Made by a program: the position numbers and the translations under genes. The notes below the pieces were generated by a model. That model was not told the origin of the DNA and searched no databases. It worked only from the letters and a program-made list of their open reading frames with translations. DNA of 64,000 nucleotides from Herbidospora sakaeratensis (GTDB lineage: Bacteria; Actinomycetota; Actinomycetes; Streptosporangiales; Streptosporangiaceae): contig NZ_BBXC01000007.1 of NCBI RefSeq assembly GCF_001570525.1, positions 165,085 through 229,084 on the forward strand, in the 5' to 3' direction. Below, in pieces: positions 15,898 to 23,395 of the stretch. Each line of letters opens with the position of its first letter. The stretch's first letter is position 1.

Positions 15898-16878
15898 ATG
15901 CGCCGATTCGCCGTGCCCGCAGCCCTGTTGATCTTCCTGGCGGCCTGCGGCGCCGAACCCGGATCCGAGAACGCCGCCGCGCCACCCGCGACGGCGGCCG
16001 GGTCGGCCGCCCCGTCCAGCGGTGGCGTCAACACCAGCCCCGACCAGCAGCGCATCCGCGCCCAGAAGGTCGACGCCATCGCCGCCCAGGTGCCCCCGGC
16101 CGTCGCCGCCGACGGCAAGCTGCTCGTCGGGCACAGCGGTGAGGGCGCGCCGCCGCTCGGCTTCCTGGCCGACGACGACACCACCTACATCGGCGTCGAG
16201 ACCGACCTGGCCCAGCTGGTCGCCGACGTGCTCGGCCTGGAGTACGCCAGCGAGATCAGCTCGTGGGAGAACCTCTTCGTCGGCGCCAAGTCGGGCAAGC
16301 TCGAGGCGGTCTTCAACAACGTGACCGTCACCGAGGAACGCAAGGACATCTACGACTTCGCGACCTACCGCGTCGACCAGCTCGCCTGGCAGGTCGCCGC
16401 GACCAGCCCGATCACGGCCATCGCCAAGCCCGCCGACATCGCCGGGCTGAAGGTCTCGGTCGGCTCCGGCACCAACCAGGAGAAGATCCTGCTCGACTGG
16501 GACGAGCAGAACAAGGACGCCGGCCTCAAGCCCGCCGAGATCTCCTACTACAACCTCTACGGCGACGCCCTGCTGGCCCTGAAGTCGGGCCGCATCCAGG
16601 CGTACTTCGGCCCTAACCCGAACATCGCCTACAACGTCGCCGTCGGCAAGGACACCAAGATCGTCGGCACCGCCTCCGGCGCCGGGCCCGACCTCCAGGG
16701 CCTCATCGCCGCCATGACCCTGAAGGACAACGGCCTGGTCAAGCCGCTCAACGAGGCCCTCAACACGGTCATCAAGGACGGCAGCTACCAGAAGGTGCTC
16801 GACCGCTGGGGCCTGGGCAACGAGGCCATCCCCGAGTCGCAGATCAACCCGCCCGGCCTGCCGCGGCAGGAGGGCTGA
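15898..16878 (+). CDS. ABC transporter substrate-binding lipoprotein (SBP_bac_3)
   Basis: 326 residues. The signal peptide ends in the lipobox LAAC (Cys about residue 18), giving a membrane-anchored lipoprotein. Residues about 75-310 form a family 3 solute-binding domain, with GFLADDDTTYIGVETDLAQLVAD near the start and GLKVSVGSGTNQEKIL at the hinge. It delivers an amino acid or amino-acid-like ligand to the permease. AAAGGAGA precedes the ATG. The stop overlaps the next gene as TGATG, unusual for a transporter operon and a sign that the acetyltransferase acts on the imported compound. Confidence 0.93.
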   Translation: MRRFAVPAALLIFLAACGAEPGSENAAAPPATAAGSAAPSSGGVNTSPDQQRIRAQKVDAIAAQVPPAVAADGKLLVGHSGEGAPPLGFLADDDTTYIGVETDLAQLVADVLGLEYASEISSWENLFVGAKSGKLEAVFNNVTVTEERKDIYDFATYRVDQLAWQVAATSPITAIAKPADIAGLKVSVGSGTNQEKILLDWDEQNKDAGLKPAEISYYNLYGDALLALKSGRIQAYFGPNPNIAYNVAVGKDTKIVGTASGAGPDLQGLIAAMTLKDNGLVKPLNEALNTVIKDGSYQKVLDRWGLGNEAIPESQINPPGLPRQEG

Positions 16879-17552
16879 TGGCGCACGTCCTCGACAACCC
16901 CGGCTGGGCGGCGCTGACCGGCCCGCACGCCCACCTCGCCGAGGTGCGCGGCGAGGTGCGCCGCTACCAGCCCGACGTGTCGGTCTTCCTCGGGGTCGCC
17001 GGCGACCCGAACCCGGGGGAGTGGGCGGCCATCGCCTCCTTCGCCGGCCCCGGCGGCACCATCAGCCTGACCTTCGACGCGCCGCTGCCGGACGGCTGGG
17101 AGATCGTGCAGAACATCGAGGGCGTGCAGCTCGACGGCAGCGCCGTGTGGGGCGAGCCCTTCGACGGGGCCGTGGTGCTCACCCCCGACGACGTGCCCGA
17201 CATGCTCGACCTGGTGGCCCGCACCGAACCGGGGCCGTTCCTGCCCCGGACCATCGAAATGGGCGTCTACCTGGGCGTGCGCCACGAGGGCAAGCTCGTC
17301 GCGATGGCGGGGGAGCGGCTGCACCCGCCCGGCTGGACCGAGATCAGCGCGGTCTGCACCGACGCTTCCTTCCGCGGGCAGGGGCTGGCCACCCGGCTGG
17401 TCCTCGCCGTGGCGGCTGGCATCCGGGCACGCGGCGAGACCCCGTTCATGCACGCCTCGGCGTCGAACGTGACCGCCATCCGCCTGTACGAGAAGCTCGG
17501 CTTCACCCTCCGGGCGCGGCGGCTGTTCCGCCAGGTCCGGGTGCCGGGCTGA
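16878..17552 (+). CDS. GNAT N-acetyltransferase coupled to ABC importer
   Basis: 224 residues with the same two-part layout as the protein at 8926-9615: an N-terminal LTGPHAHLAEV region and a C-terminal GNAT domain with EISAVCTDASFRGQGLATRLV and HASASNVTAIRLYEKLGF. The RGQGLA loop binds acetyl-CoA. Its ATG overlaps the binding-protein stop (TGATG), so it is the last gene of the importer operon. By analogy with the Bacillus S-alkylcysteine/succinocysteine salvage operons, it may N-acetylate the imported amino acid before oxidation (inference). It overlaps convergent nadR by 50 bases. Confidence 0.85.
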   Translation: MAHVLDNPGWAALTGPHAHLAEVRGEVRRYQPDVSVFLGVAGDPNPGEWAAIASFAGPGGTISLTFDAPLPDGWEIVQNIEGVQLDGSAVWGEPFDGAVVLTPDDVPDMLDLVARTEPGPFLPRTIEMGVYLGVRHEGKLVAMAGERLHPPGWTEISAVCTDASFRGQGLATRLVLAVAAGIRARGETPFMHASASNVTAIRLYEKLGFTLRARRLFRQVRVPG

Positions 17553-18621
17553 ACAGCGCGTCCACCGCCCGCACCGCGGCCTCCAGCCGCCGGGCGGGCG
17601 GGCCGGACACCACCAGGTGCGGCATGGCGCGCGCGGCCAGCAGTTCGCGGAAACGCGCGTCCATGGCGTGCCGGAGGTGCTCGCCGTCGCGCCAGCCGTC
17701 CTGTTCGAAGGGCACGCCCTCGACGCTGGTGTGGATCCACAGGTCGTGGCGGGATCGGTCGGCGATCCGCCACACCTCGTCGGTGGTGGTCCCGGCGTAG
17801 CGCTCCTGCCACAGGGCGGTCGCGAAGGGGTCGGTGTCGCAGAACAACACCGGGGAGCCCACCCGCGCCGCGGCGTCCTCCCAGGCCAGCTGGCGTTCGG
17901 AGACGACGGTGAACTCCTCCGGCCGCCACCGCAGGTCGTCCATCCACGGCTCCGGCTCGCCGGCGAGCTTGGCCGCCCGGCGGGCCAGGGCCAGCTTCTC
18001 CTCACAGTAGGTGCGGCCGTATTCGGGCACCCAGCGGGTGGCCGCCCACACCCCGCCGCGCGCGGCGTAGTGGGCGGTCAGCGCGCGGGTGAGCGTGGTG
18101 GTGCCGGTCGACTCCGCGCCGACGACGACCACCCGCCGGGCCAGGTGGGCCCGGACCGCCGGGCGCAACCACGGCCAGGCCGCGACCGGGTCCTCCCGGG
18201 CCAGGGTGCCGCTGACCGGGTGGCGCTCGCGCGCCGGGTCGACCGGCACGTGCACCGCGTCGAAGCGGCGGGCCAGTTCGTCGCCGTAGTCCTCCGAGCT
18301 GAACACCGCGTCGACCGTCACGCCGGGGCCGTGCGCCAGGGCGAGGGCGAACCGGAAGACGTCCACGTGGGCGGTCCAGATCTCCGGGTCGTCGTAGTCG
18401 ATCGCGATGTCGTCCACGACCGGCGCGATCACCACGTTGGGCTGGGGGTGCGCCTCGCGCAACCACGCCGCGCGGTCGGCGAGCGGGATCGTCTCGACCG
18501 CGTTGGCCGCCACGACCACCGTGACCAGGTCGCAGCGCTCGGCCGCCGTGTCGATGAGGTGGTGGTGGCCGGCGTGCGGGGGATAGAACTTCCCGATGAC
18601 GAGTCCGTGCGGGTAGCTCAT
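17503..18621 (-). CDS. nadR: NadR: NMN adenylyltransferase / ribosylnicotinamide kinase
   Basis: 372 residues. The N-terminal nucleotidyltransferase domain has LVIGKFYPPHAGHHHLID, where the HxGH core binds ATP, and makes NAD from NMN. The C-terminal kinase has the P-loop GAESTGTTTLTRAL and phosphorylates nicotinamide riboside; the usual P-loop Lys is Thr (GTTT instead of GKTT or GKST). No DNA-binding HTH precedes the domains, as in most non-enterobacterial NadR proteins. ATG 18621 overlaps the pnuC stop (ATGA), so transporter and enzyme are one operon for nicotinamide riboside salvage. Confidence 0.9.
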   Translation of the reverse strand: MSYPHGLVIGKFYPPHAGHHHLIDTAAERCDLVTVVVAANAVETIPLADRAAWLREAHPQPNVVIAPVVDDIAIDYDDPEIWTAHVDVFRFALALAHGPGVTVDAVFSSEDYGDELARRFDAVHVPVDPARERHPVSGTLAREDPVAAWPWLRPAVRAHLARRVVVVGAESTGTTTLTRALTAHYAARGGVWAATRWVPEYGRTYCEEKLALARRAAKLAGEPEPWMDDLRWRPEEFTVVSERQLAWEDAAARVGSPVLFCDTDPFATALWQERYAGTTTDEVWRIADRSRHDLWIHTSVEGVPFEQDGWRDGEHLRHAMDARFRELLAARAMPHLVVSGPPARRLEAAVRAVDALFSPAPGPGGTAAAPGG

Positions 18622-19235
18622 CGGGCCACCGCCACCGGCCGCCAGGCCCGCAGGCCCATGACGCACAGCGCCAGGAACAGCACGTAGAGGGCGCTGGTCA
18701 GATACAGGTTCTTGTACGCGTACAGCGGGATGTAGACCAGATCGGCCGCGATCCAGAGCCACCACGACTCCACCCGCTTGCGGGTCTGCCCGTAGGTCGC
18801 CATCAGCGACAACGACGTGGTGAGCGCGTCCCAGAACGGCACCGACGAGTCGGTGTAGACCGACAGGACCGCCGTGAGCAGGGCCGTGAGGGCGATGCCG
18901 GCGAGCCCCAGCCAGGCCCATTCGACCACGCCGGTCCGGGAGACCCGCAGGGTGGTGCGGCCGGCGCCGCCGTAGGCCCACTGCCACCAGCCGTAGAGGC
19001 CGAGCACGACGTAGACGATCTGCAGGGCCGCGTCCGCGTAGAGCCCGGCGGTCAGGAAGACCAGCCCGAGGAGGATGACGTTGGCCACGCCGAGCGGCCA
19101 GTTCCAGATGTTCTGCCTGGCCACCATCCACACGGTCAGCAGGCCGGTGGCGAATCCGAGAAGTTCCGCCCAGCTGGTGGGCACCCCGCCCAGGGTGAAG
19201 GCGGGATCGAGTAACGGTCCGAGCAGATCGGTCAT
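18618..19235 (-). CDS. pnuC: PnuC nicotinamide riboside transporter
   Basis: About 205 residues with seven likely membrane segments. Family marks include QNIWNWPLGVANVILLG near residue 40 and YGWWQWAYGG near 85, the paired Trp/Asn motifs of PnuC. It brings in nicotinamide riboside by facilitated diffusion, trapped by phosphorylation by NadR encoded next. ATG 19235 is chosen over the ATG three codons upstream by similarity. An inverted repeat 19 bases upstream may control the operon. Confidence 0.92.
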   Translation of the reverse strand: MTDLLGPLLDPAFTLGGVPTSWAELLGFATGLLTVWMVARQNIWNWPLGVANVILLGLVFLTAGLYADAALQIVYVVLGLYGWWQWAYGGAGRTTLRVSRTGVVEWAWLGLAGIALTALLTAVLSVYTDSSVPFWDALTTSLSLMATYGQTRKRVESWWLWIAADLVYIPLYAYKNLYLTSALYVLFLALCVMGLRAWRPVAVAR

Positions 19236-19253
19236 AGCGCCCAAACACTCCTA

Positions 19254-19270
19254 ATCGTCGGCAGGACGAT
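19254..19270. promoter_or_regulatory. Inverted repeat upstream of pnuC-nadR
   Basis: ATCGTC-N5-GACGAT, 19-35 bases before the pnuC start. The place and size fit an operator for an NAD-metabolism repressor, but no regulator is nearby and I cannot assign one. Confidence 0.35.
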
Positions 19271-19301
19271 ATCAATTCGGACCGCCGAATCGGAGTGCGG
19301 G

Positions 19302-19332
19302 CCGCCACGGCCCCGGACCGGGACCGTGGCGG
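19302..19332 (-). terminator. Strong hairpin after small secreted protein gene
   Basis: CCGCCACGG (19302-19310) pairs with CCGTGGCGG (19324-19332), with further CCC/GGG pairing inside. It lies 22 bases after the stop of the minus-strand gene at 19354. No T-run follows, so it is the hairpin-only type common in GC-rich actinomycetes. Confidence 0.55.
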
Positions 19333-19353
19333 ATCCTGCGAGATCGTGCTGGA

Positions 19354-19698
19354 TCAGGCGTTCGCGCAGATGGCGAACACGCTGATGCCGACGGTCGCGT
19401 TGCCGGGCTGGCGGCCGAGGCCGATCCAGCCGTTGCCGGTCGGGGTCGGGAACGAGCCGACGAGGACCGCCTCGTTGCCCTGGGCCTCGGCGCCGCCGCC
19501 GATCACGCGCTTGCCCGCCGGGCAGAGCGCGGTGCGCCGCTGGAAGTTCGGCACGTTGGCGTTGGGCAGCGTGACGACCTGGTAGCCGTCGACGACCGCC
19601 GGGGCCGAGACCGGCGTGGACGTCGCGCCGGCCGGGGTGGACATGGTGAGGCAGGCTCCCGCCGCGAGGACGGCGAAGGGGATGCTCAGGTAGCGCAT
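19354..19698 (-). CDS. Small secreted protein of unknown function
   Basis: 114 residues with a signal peptide (MRYLSIPFAVLAAGACLTMS, cleaved about PAGA-TS). The mature part has ALCPAGKRVIGGGAEAQG and ISVFAICANA, whose two Cys could form a disulfide. The CPAGKRVIGGGA segment recurs in small exported actinobacterial proteins and at the ends of collagen-like or phage-type surface proteins, but I know no function. AGGAG lies 7 bases before ATG 19698. A hairpin terminator follows, so it is a monocistronic unit. Confidence 0.75.
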   Translation of the reverse strand: MRYLSIPFAVLAAGACLTMSTPAGATSTPVSAPAVVDGYQVVTLPNANVPNFQRRTALCPAGKRVIGGGAEAQGNEAVLVGSFPTPTGNGWIGLGRQPGNATVGISVFAICANA

Positions 19699-19849
19699 CG
19701 TTACTCCTGTAGAGAGGGTTTCCGGGGGGAGCGCGTCGAGTATTCAACCTGTGACGGTCCGTGTCCAAGATCGACACGACGAAAACCGTTGGCCCTCCGT
19801 TCACCCGCTGCGAAACGATGGTGGCGGAGCGAATTGGGGGATCCACTTC

Positions 19850-21670
19850 ATGACGGAATCAGGTGACACACCGGAACCACCGAAATCAGCAGTACGACTC
19901 GTACTCCGCTACTACTTAACGCAACTGCGCCTCAAGTGGCCCGTGGCCACACCCGCCCTGTTCCTGCCGGCACTGGGCAACATCTGTCTCTTCTACCTGG
20001 CCCCGCTCGTGGTGGCCTCCCTGGTCGGCCGCCTTGCCGCCGGGGAGAGCGAGGCCGGCACCCTCATCCCGTACGTCCTCGGGTTCGGCGCGATCCTGCT
20101 GCTCGGCGAGATCGTCTGGCGGGGCGGGCTGCACTTCCTCAACCGCATCGACGCACGCGGCATGGAGGACCTCGGCGTCATCGGCATGGACGAACTGCTG
20201 GCCAAGGACGCGGCGTTCTTCCATGACAACTTCGCCGGCTCGCTCACCAAGCGGGTGCTCGCCTTCTCCCGCCAGTTCGAGGACTTCGTCGACACCCTGA
20301 TCTTCGGGGTCATCGCCAAGCTGCTGCCGCTGATCTTCGCCTCGGTCGTGTTGTGGCGCTACCACCCGATCCTGGTGGTGGTGCTGGTCGGCCTGATCGT
20401 GGTCACCGGCTTCGTGGTCGCGCCGCTGATCGCGCGCCGCCAGCGGCTGGTCAACGTCCGGGAGGCGGCCAGCGTCCGGATGTCGGGGCACGTCGCCGAC
20501 GTGTTGTCGAACATGGACACGGTCCGCGCCTTCGCGGCCGAGGGCCGGGAGGCCGCCGAGACCCGGGTGCGGCTGGCCGAGGTGCGCCGCGCCCAGCTGC
20601 GGTCGTGGGACTACGGCAACCTGCGCGTCGACATGGTCGTCGCGCCGATGTCGATCATCACCAGCACGGTCGGCGTGCTCCTCGCCGTGCTGCTGCGCGG
20701 CGGTCTCGGCATCGAGGCGCTCATGGTGACCTTCACCTACTACTCGCACGCCACCGGCATCATGTTCGAGTTCAACCAGGTCTACCGCCGGATGGAGAGC
20801 GTGCTCACCGAGGCGGGGCAGTTCACCGAGCTGCTGCTCGACCCGCCGAAGGTGGTCGACCCGCCGCAGCCGCAACCGCTGCGGGCGGCCGACGCCGGCG
20901 TCCGGTTCGAGCGGGTGCTCTTCGCCCACGAGGGCAACCCGCCGCTGTTCGACGGGCTCGACCTCGACGTGCCGGCCAGCACGAAGATCGGCCTGGTCGG
21001 CCGGTCGGGCGGCGGCAAGACCACGCTGACCCGGCTGCTGCTGCGGCTGATGGACATCCAGGGTGGCCGGATCCTCGTCGGCGGCCAGGACATCAGCCGG
21101 ATGCGGCAGGCCGACCTGCGCGGCCTGATCGCCTACGTGCCGCAGGAGCCGGCGATGTTCCACCGCACGCTGCGGGAGAACATCGCCTTCGCCCGGCCGG
21201 GGGCGACCGAGGCCGAGGTCCTGGAGGCGGCCCGCGCCGCCCACGTGACCGAGTTCGTCGAGGGCCTGCCGATGGGCTTCGACACCCTCGTCGGCGAACG
21301 CGGCGTGAAGTTGTCGGGCGGACAGCGGCAGCGGGTCGCGCTCGCGCGGGCGATCCTGCGCGACGCGCCGATCCTGCTGCTCGACGAGGCCACCAGCGCG
21401 CTCGACTCCGAGAGCGAACTCCTCGTGCAGGAGGCGCTCTGGCGGCTCATGGCCGACCGGACCGCGCTGGTGGTCGCCCACCGGCTCAGCACGGTCGTGC
21501 GGATGGACCGCCTGGTCGTGCTCGACCGGGGCGAGATCGCCGAACAGGGCTCCCACGCCGAACTGCTGGCGGCCGAGGGCCCCTACTCGCGGCTCTGGCA
21601 CCACCAGTCGGGCGGCTTCCTCGTCGAGGAGGAGCAGGAGACCGTCAGTTCATCGCCGCGATCTGGATGA
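19850..21670 (+). CDS. ABC exporter, fused membrane and ATPase domains
   Basis: 606 residues. The membrane domain (about 1-330) has six segments and the coupling region DVLSNMDTVRAFAAEGREAAE. The ATPase domain (about 345-590) has Walker A GRSGGGKTTL, signature LSGGQRQRVALARAI, Walker B ILLLDEATSALD and the H-loop VVAHRLST. It would work as a homodimer exporting a lipid, peptide or drug; the substrate is not evident. ATG 19850 is chosen because GGGGGA lies 8 bases upstream. The 3' end overlaps the convergent VOC gene by 26 bases. Confidence 0.92.
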   Translation: MTESGDTPEPPKSAVRLVLRYYLTQLRLKWPVATPALFLPALGNICLFYLAPLVVASLVGRLAAGESEAGTLIPYVLGFGAILLLGEIVWRGGLHFLNRIDARGMEDLGVIGMDELLAKDAAFFHDNFAGSLTKRVLAFSRQFEDFVDTLIFGVIAKLLPLIFASVVLWRYHPILVVVLVGLIVVTGFVVAPLIARRQRLVNVREAASVRMSGHVADVLSNMDTVRAFAAEGREAAETRVRLAEVRRAQLRSWDYGNLRVDMVVAPMSIITSTVGVLLAVLLRGGLGIEALMVTFTYYSHATGIMFEFNQVYRRMESVLTEAGQFTELLLDPPKVVDPPQPQPLRAADAGVRFERVLFAHEGNPPLFDGLDLDVPASTKIGLVGRSGGGKTTLTRLLLRLMDIQGGRILVGGQDISRMRQADLRGLIAYVPQEPAMFHRTLRENIAFARPGATEAEVLEAARAAHVTEFVEGLPMGFDTLVGERGVKLSGGQRQRVALARAILRDAPILLLDEATSALDSESELLVQEALWRLMADRTALVVAHRLSTVVRMDRLVVLDRGEIAEQGSHAELLAAEGPYSRLWHHQSGGFLVEEEQETVSSSPRSG

Positions 21671-22031
21671 GGTTGCCGCAGGTGTCGTCGAACACGGCGG
21701 TCGTCACCGGCCCCATGTTCGCCGGCTCCTGGGTGAACCGCACACCGAGCGCCTTCAGGCGCTCGTACTCCTTCTGCACGTCGTCGACGGCGAAGGAGGT
21801 GTACGGGATGCCGTCGGCGACCAGGGCGGCCTTCCACGGTTTGGCGGCCGGGTGGGCGTCGGGCTCCAGCACGAGCTCGACCCCGTCCGGCTGCTCGGGC
21901 GACACGACGGTCAGCCAGGCGTGCTCGCCCATCGGGATCTCGGTCTTCTTCACGAAGCCCAGCACGTCGGTGTAGAACGCCAGGGCCTTCTGCTGGTCGT
22001 CGACCAGGATGCTGGCCAGGTTGACTTTCAC
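21645..22031 (-). CDS. VOC (glyoxalase-like) protein
   Basis: About 128 residues, a vicinal-oxygen-chelate fold with the pattern KALAFYTDVLGF, VELVLEP and FDDTCGNLIQIA. Enzymes of this fold include glyoxalases, dioxygenases and antibiotic-binding proteins; the substrate is unknown. GTG 22031 has GGAGGAG 6 bases upstream, and its first bases overlap the ArsR stop (GTGA), so the pair is translationally coupled. The ArsR repressor therefore probably controls it. Confidence 0.85.
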   Translation of the reverse strand: MKVNLASILVDDQQKALAFYTDVLGFVKKTEIPMGEHAWLTVVSPEQPDGVELVLEPDAHPAAKPWKAALVADGIPYTSFAVDDVQKEYERLKALGVRFTQEPANMGPVTTAVFDDTCGNLIQIAAMN

Positions 22032-22309
22032 GGAGACTCCTCCGGTGGTATCCACCGTGCGGCGATCCGCCGCAACGGCGTGGGGTCGATGAAGTGGAAC
22101 TTGTACCGGCCCTCCCGGCGGCTCTCGACGAGCCCGGCCGCCTCCAGCACGTCGAGGTGCTGGGAGACGGCCTGGCGCGTGGAGGCGAGCTGGTGCTTGG
22201 CGGCCAGCCGGGCGCAGATCTCGAACAACGTCTGACCGTTCCGGTCGGTCAGCTCGTCGAGGATCTTCCGGCGGGTGGGGTCGGCGAGGGCTTTGTAGAT
22301 GTCACCCAC
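22028..22309 (-). CDS. ArsR-family transcriptional repressor
   Basis: About 93 residues, winged helix-turn-helix: DIYKALADPTRRKILDEL, then STRQAVSQHLDVLEAAGLV as recognition helix and GRYKFHFIDPTPL as wing. It has no cysteine cluster for metal sensing, and belongs to the SdpR-like branch often paired with VOC or SRPBCC genes. GTG 22309 fits the family start. An in-frame TTG at 22327 lies inside the perfect palindrome upstream and would be blocked when the operator is bound. Autoregulation is likely. Confidence 0.85.
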   Translation of the reverse strand: MGDIYKALADPTRRKILDELTDRNGQTLFEICARLAAKHQLASTRQAVSQHLDVLEAAGLVESRREGRYKFHFIDPTPLRRIAARWIPPEESP

Positions 22310-22319
22310 CCGCAGGAGT

Positions 22320-22343
22320 ATAGGCAAGTCGCTACTTGCCTAT
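22320..22343. promoter_or_regulatory. Perfect 24-base palindrome, probable ArsR operator
   Basis: ATAGGCAAGT (22320-22329), CGCT, ACTTGCCTAT (22334-22343): exact 10-base arms. It sits just upstream of the ArsR start and overlaps the stop codon of the methyltransferase gene (22332-22334). Its length and symmetry suit an ArsR/SmtB dimer. Confidence 0.65.
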
Positions 22344-23246
22344 CAAGGCGACGACGATACGCGGGTGCCTCCCGGCGACGGTCAGCGTGTACTCCGCGAC
22401 CGTCGTCCACCGCCGGTCGAGCCGCTGCTCCGGCCCCAGGATCGCGACCAGCCGCCCGGCCTCCGGCCACTCGCGCGAGGGGACCGCGTCGCCCGGGAGG
22501 CGCACGCCCCACGGAGGATTGGCCAGCACCCGGTCGGGTCCATCAGGTCGTGTACGCCAGGCGATCGCCGGATCGTTGAGCCGCGCGGCCCTGATGGCGG
22601 CCGGATCGAGGTCGGCGCCGTGGTAGTGCGCGCCGGGCACCTGGATCCGCGCCTCGACGAGCAGCGTACCGGCCCCGCAACACGGGTCGAAGACCACCTG
22701 ACCTGGGCGGATGTCGGCCAGCCTGGCCATCGCGGCGGCGACCGGCGGGTGCAGGCTGCCGACCACCGTGGCCCTCCGCCACGCCCGCCGGTGCAGCGGG
22801 ACCGGATGGGGACGCGCCCCCAGCCACATCGCCTTCCCGTCGAGGGTCACCCGCAGATCCGGGGTCCCCGGCGGCGGGGCGATGCCGTGGCGGCGGGAGA
22901 AGTAGGGCGCGCCGAGGCGCGCGCCCACGGCGTCCTCGACGTCGAACCGGCTGAAGTTCCGGCTGCCGGTGAACGACGCGGTGACACCGACCGGGCCGTC
23001 GGGCGCGAGATCGGCGGTGAGCCGGGCGACGGCCTGCCGGAGGCCGGCCCGGGTGCGGCCGGGGTCGGGGACCACCGCCCTGACGGCGAACAGGTCGTCG
23101 GCCAGCCGGGTCGTGACCGGCCCGGCGGCCTCCACGACGAGCTGCCGTTTGGTGACGTCGACGACGCGGTGACCGGCCTCGGTGATCTCGGCGGCGGTCA
23201 GGTCTTCCAGGCCGGTGACGGTACGGACGAGGAACTCTGCGGGCAT
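22332..23246 (-). CDS. THUMP-domain RNA methyltransferase
   Basis: 304 residues. The N-terminal 45-145 region resembles a THUMP RNA-binding domain (VTASFTGSRNFSRFDVEDAVG), after a ferredoxin-like start. The C-terminal Rossmann domain has motif I VFDPCCGAGTLLVEA for S-adenosylmethionine and motif IV NPPWG, which marks N-methylation of a guanine or adenine base in tRNA or rRNA (Trm14/RlmKL-like). The gene stop lies in the ArsR operator. It is followed on the same strand by arsR, but the palindrome suggests a separate promoter. Confidence 0.82.
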   Translation of the reverse strand: MPAEFLVRTVTGLEDLTAAEITEAGHRVVDVTKRQLVVEAAGPVTTRLADDLFAVRAVVPDPGRTRAGLRQAVARLTADLAPDGPVGVTASFTGSRNFSRFDVEDAVGARLGAPYFSRRHGIAPPPGTPDLRVTLDGKAMWLGARPHPVPLHRRAWRRATVVGSLHPPVAAAMARLADIRPGQVVFDPCCGAGTLLVEARIQVPGAHYHGADLDPAAIRAARLNDPAIAWRTRPDGPDRVLANPPWGVRLPGDAVPSREWPEAGRLVAILGPEQRLDRRWTTVAEYTLTVAGRHPRIVVALIGK

Positions 23247-23395
23247 GACGTAACTCCGGGTCGGCGCCCGGGAACGGCAGGATGGCCGGTTCCCGCTTCG
23301 CCAGCCGCGGGCTATGCCTCAGAGTGGCCGGCGGAGCGCTAGCCGACTCGGAAGAACGTCGTGAACATGCGCAGGATGGTGCCACGGCCCGCCGG

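Noticed and set aside
18622-19308. N-terminal extension of the nadR frame
   Set aside because: The frame stays open upstream but only as a shadow of pnuC; the HxGH domain starts at ATG 18621 with ATGA coupling.
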